DNA from: Gossypium raimondii
Lineage: Eukaryota > Streptophyta > Magnoliopsida > Malvales > Malvaceae
Reading direction: 5' to 3'
Length of the DNA stretch: 64,000 nt
Assembly: GCF_025698545.1 (NCBI RefSeq)
Contig: NC_068575.1
Span: 49,609,980-49,673,979 of the forward strand
In this document: piece by piece, positions 61,270 through 64,000 of the stretch
Layout: each line of letters opens with the position of its first letter
How positions within the stretch are numbered: the stretch's first letter is position 1
The notes under the pieces: model-generated
Told to the model about the DNA's origin: nothing
What the model saw: the letters and a program-made list of their open reading frames with translations, nothing else
Databases searched by the model: none
Translations under genes and position numbers: made by a program

Positions 61270-61650
61270 AATTGCATTACATTACGTATTGTGCAACAAA
61301 GGAAGGCTGCCGTTCTGGTTGCTGCAGGTGACACCATAATCGAGCCAGTACCGCTGCAACTCAAAAAAGTCAAAAAGTTAAAAATAAATAATGAACTGTG
61401 TATCAGTACCAACAGTTGCAATCAATCTCTATCAGTATGTTATAAATTCCCAGTCTTTTATTGGGGTACAGTCAATGAGCCAATTGATCTGTCCCTGTTG
61501 TGTAGGGCAGTCCTTACATGAAACTGGAATCCATTCCTCCCTCAAGCTAGTCTGACTAACATTAATGCCTGTGATCTGCAACATTCCAGGTTGTAAATAT
61601 GTAAAACGGGTGCTCCATTCATTCTGCAATGCTTTTAATTGATTTCCCAT
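61270..61650 (-). other. possible exons of an unrecognised gene
   Basis: On the minus strand, two acceptor-like sites (GCATTGCAG and ATGTTGCAG) precede a frame reading ITGINVSQTSLREEWIPVSC, then KDCPTQQGQINWLIDC and PIKDWEF, ending with TGA near 61432. A further acceptor (GAGTTGCAG) lies near 61353. The composition looks protein-like, but I cannot identify a family and no upstream exon was found; a gene relic is equally possible. Confidence 0.3.
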
Positions 61651-63165
61651 CTTGCATGTTCTTCATATAATAACAATTACAAAATAGAATCAAGGATGAT
61701 TTGGACTTAAATCTACACATGCACTGAGAATACCTCAAATTTTATAATTTAATGAAGTGAAAATGGTTATAAATAAATAGTTGAAAGAGGTATTTCTCAA
61801 ATATTTGGACTGCCTGTATGTGGATGTTGTTGGGCCTTGTCCTTTATGATGTCTTGTAACACATGTTATTTTGGCAATATTTTACTATATTCATATTATT
61901 TAAATAAAAAATTGCGTAGAATCTAATTCCAAAACCACCACATTTCGAGAAACAAATTTTAAAAAGCAATAATTAAATAGAAAAACACTATGTTTTGCCA
62001 TGGCTCTAAATTGTAGTTCCACAAAGTACTCATAAGTTAACCAACAAAAAGGAAGAAGCAAATTTAGGGGAACTTGTACTCTTGATTTATGACATAACTA
62101 TATGAGGAAATAACCCCCAAATCAATGAGAGAAAACACTACATCTGTTCTTCATTAGCAATATTCCATCCAAATGGTAGGACAGTCCGCTTAACTGTTTC
62201 GTAAAGGATGAGGTAAAATATTAAAAATATATTTTAAAATATATATAATTAGAACTAAATTTATTGAATTTTAAAATTTCTAAATAAAATGACAATTTTT
62301 ATACAAATTAATAACATTAAAGGGCTAAATTTGTTATTAAACTAATAAAAAATCTAAATTAACTTTTGTCACTCACACCAACTAAAGGAAAGGTGACAAA
62401 AACATTTAATTGACTAAATCCGAAAAATTAATAGTTGAGTTAACAAAATAAAACAAAATCAATAATTTACCAGTAATTTTTTATTCTAGCCACCTCAACC
62501 ATAATATTTTTACTATTTTTTGTTACAAAAATATTCTTATATTTTTTAAATAATAAAATAAGTTCTTCCAACAATTTTAAGAAATTTTCAGAACACCCGA
62601 ACAGTACACAGACAGCTCTACACCCTGTCCTTGGTCCTTGTTTGACCGGAATTAAAGCTGTCATCAAATGGCAGCTCAGTTGATGAACGCAGCAAAATTG
62701 GAGAGATTTCAGGCCATTCCTATGCAAGCATTTCCCAATCCACCATTAGCTTTGAACAAAACAACCACATCACGTATACAAAATTTTCAAAAAAAAAAAA
62801 AAGGAACTCGAGTCTTCGCTCAATTGGTTCAAAAATGAAAATCAGCAAATCTTGAATGTCTCCCATACCTACAACTCTTTCTTTAATAGTCAGACTGCCT
62901 CTTTTGTAACAAATATATGGAGATAAGATCAACAAAATCGTAACTTAATATCCAGCTTGCTAACGAATACAACATTCCGCAACATGAATACGAAAAGCCT
63001 TTGCATCCTTATCTGACAGGCAACGGCTGCTTGAGGGTAGTAGTCGGAATCTGAAGCAGCATGCCTAACAACGGTGACCAAAGCAAACAGTAAAACTGAT
63101 TCTTTGCAGTTAGCTAAAGATTTCTGATGTTATCACTTCCTACTTCCCTTCCTTTCATCTTACTG
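61651..63165. other. intergenic, AT-rich
   Basis: No recognised gene. The last part may be the 3' UTR of the exon at 63166-63266. Short antisense ORFs have no recognisable domain. Confidence 0.4.
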
Positions 63166-63266
63166 TTAGTCACTATCAGAAAAGTATCTCTGAGTGTCAA
63201 ACGGCTGATTCTTAGAGTTTGTATTGTAGCTGCTCGAGGTATCTTGTCCATTTATTGGAGCAAATG
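63166..63266 (-). CDS. possible terminal exon of an unidentified gene
   Basis: After an acceptor-like GTATTATGCAG the minus strand reads FAPINGQDTSSSYNTNSK then NQPFDTQRYFSDSD and stops. The Ser/Asn/Asp-rich tail resembles a disordered protein C-terminus. No partner exon could be fixed between 63267 and 64000, so the rest of the gene, if real, runs beyond the window. Product unknown. Confidence 0.35.
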
Positions 63267-64000
63267 CTGCATAATACATACATGTGAGTGTTCCATGTAA
63301 AGACAACATAATGGTTTTACATATTTTAAACTATAATTATACAACAGAGAAGTGAGCAAAATAATCCATTGGAGATGATATCTGTGTGTAATTCATTCAT
63401 GAAATTCTCATGCATTTTACATGACATGATGTGAAAAATATTTGTTTAAATTTATTGATGAGTATAAGCCATATGGGGATTTCATGGATACATTTTAGGC
63501 TCCAGTATACTCATGTAAGCCTAACCATTCCAACATTTAAGAAAATACAATGAAAGGATTCCAAATTTCAGTATATTAAAGATATTCACACCGTAAATGA
63601 AAATCTTCATAAATCACAAGGTACAATTTATCAGAGAGTTGGAAGTGCATATTGATAAAAATTGCAGCTTATGTTTAACACTCCACATAAAACAACTGGC
63701 AACAAGTTTAATGCATTTCCATCAGTTAAGTGAAATAACAATCCAAACTTTGACCCTAAGAAGCCCCAAAACTCCAGTTAAAGTTTAGAACGCAGAGATG
63801 GACCCAAAATAAAATTTCGTTCTTCAGTGGCAGAAAAATGTTTTACAAGTCTACAAGAGCCAAATTATGAGATGCTCAATCTCAGTTCATTTAGCTAGTA
63901 AAGAACATGGGCTAAATCTTTCATCACCTCATTAACAAACAACAAACAATGTAGCTCAAACAACCAATGGTTATAATTCCAGTTGCCTTCTTCAATTGAT
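63267..64000. other. AT-rich, probably intronic if the exon is real
   Basis: No exon, RNA gene or element ends recognised on either strand. Confidence 0.35.

Noticed and set aside
1-64000. Organelle DNA insertions (plastid or mitochondrial)
   Set aside because: No organelle gene or typical conserved organelle stretch was recognised anywhere in the window.

Overview
The window is plant nuclear DNA. It is AT-rich, its genes are split by canonical GT-AG introns, and most of its length is retrotransposon and transposon debris. The broken gag of the large element at 22-33 kb is of a type I associate with cotton (Gossypium), so a Malvaceae host is my inference; nothing in the window proves the species.

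Genes, left to right: an IBH1-like atypical bHLH regulator (1.2-1.7 kb, minus); a complete 14-exon fimbrin of 660 residues (14.0-20.1 kb, minus); an intact tRNA-Lys(UUU) (34.6 kb, minus); a two-exon VOC/glyoxalase-fold protein of the At5g48480 type (36.3-37.4 kb, plus); a DIR1-like lipid-transfer protein (47.6-47.9 kb, minus); and a four-exon NOI/RIN4-family protein (58.6-59.8 kb, plus). A possible terminal exon of an unidentified gene lies near 63.2 kb (minus). From memory, four of these match the Arabidopsis series At5g48460 (FIM2), At5g48480, At5g48485 (DIR1) and At5g48500 (a NOI gene) in the same order. The window therefore looks like a conserved syntenic block stretched by transposon insertion.

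Mobile DNA fills the spaces. From 5.1 to 11.0 kb a solo LTR of about 3 kb contains a second, oppositely oriented solo LTR, each with a perfect 5-bp target duplication. From 22.4 to 32.6 kb sits a 10.3-kb Tat/Ogre-like Ty3 element with two LTRs, primer site, broken gag and almost no pol. Its 3' region carries a higher-order tandem repeat: 132-bp units, each built of three 44-bp monomers. A third solo LTR (42.3-45.6 kb) splits a tRNA-like Pol III box A. A fourth (49.9-52.9 kb) sits in a hAT transposase remnant, which itself sits in a LINE RNase H region, giving three layers of nesting. Two foldback MITEs (39.8 and 48.8 kb) and several LINE 3' ends complete the picture.

The most unusual structural signal is that three of the four solo LTRs each carry a short tandem array whose units are hairpins. 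The hairpins differ completely between LTRs, yet in the 49.9-kb LTR the units change in a stem-preserving way. The genes do not form an operon-like system. DIR1-like and NOI proteins both belong to families with roles in plant immunity, so their neighbourhood is noteworthy, but co-function is only a hypothesis.
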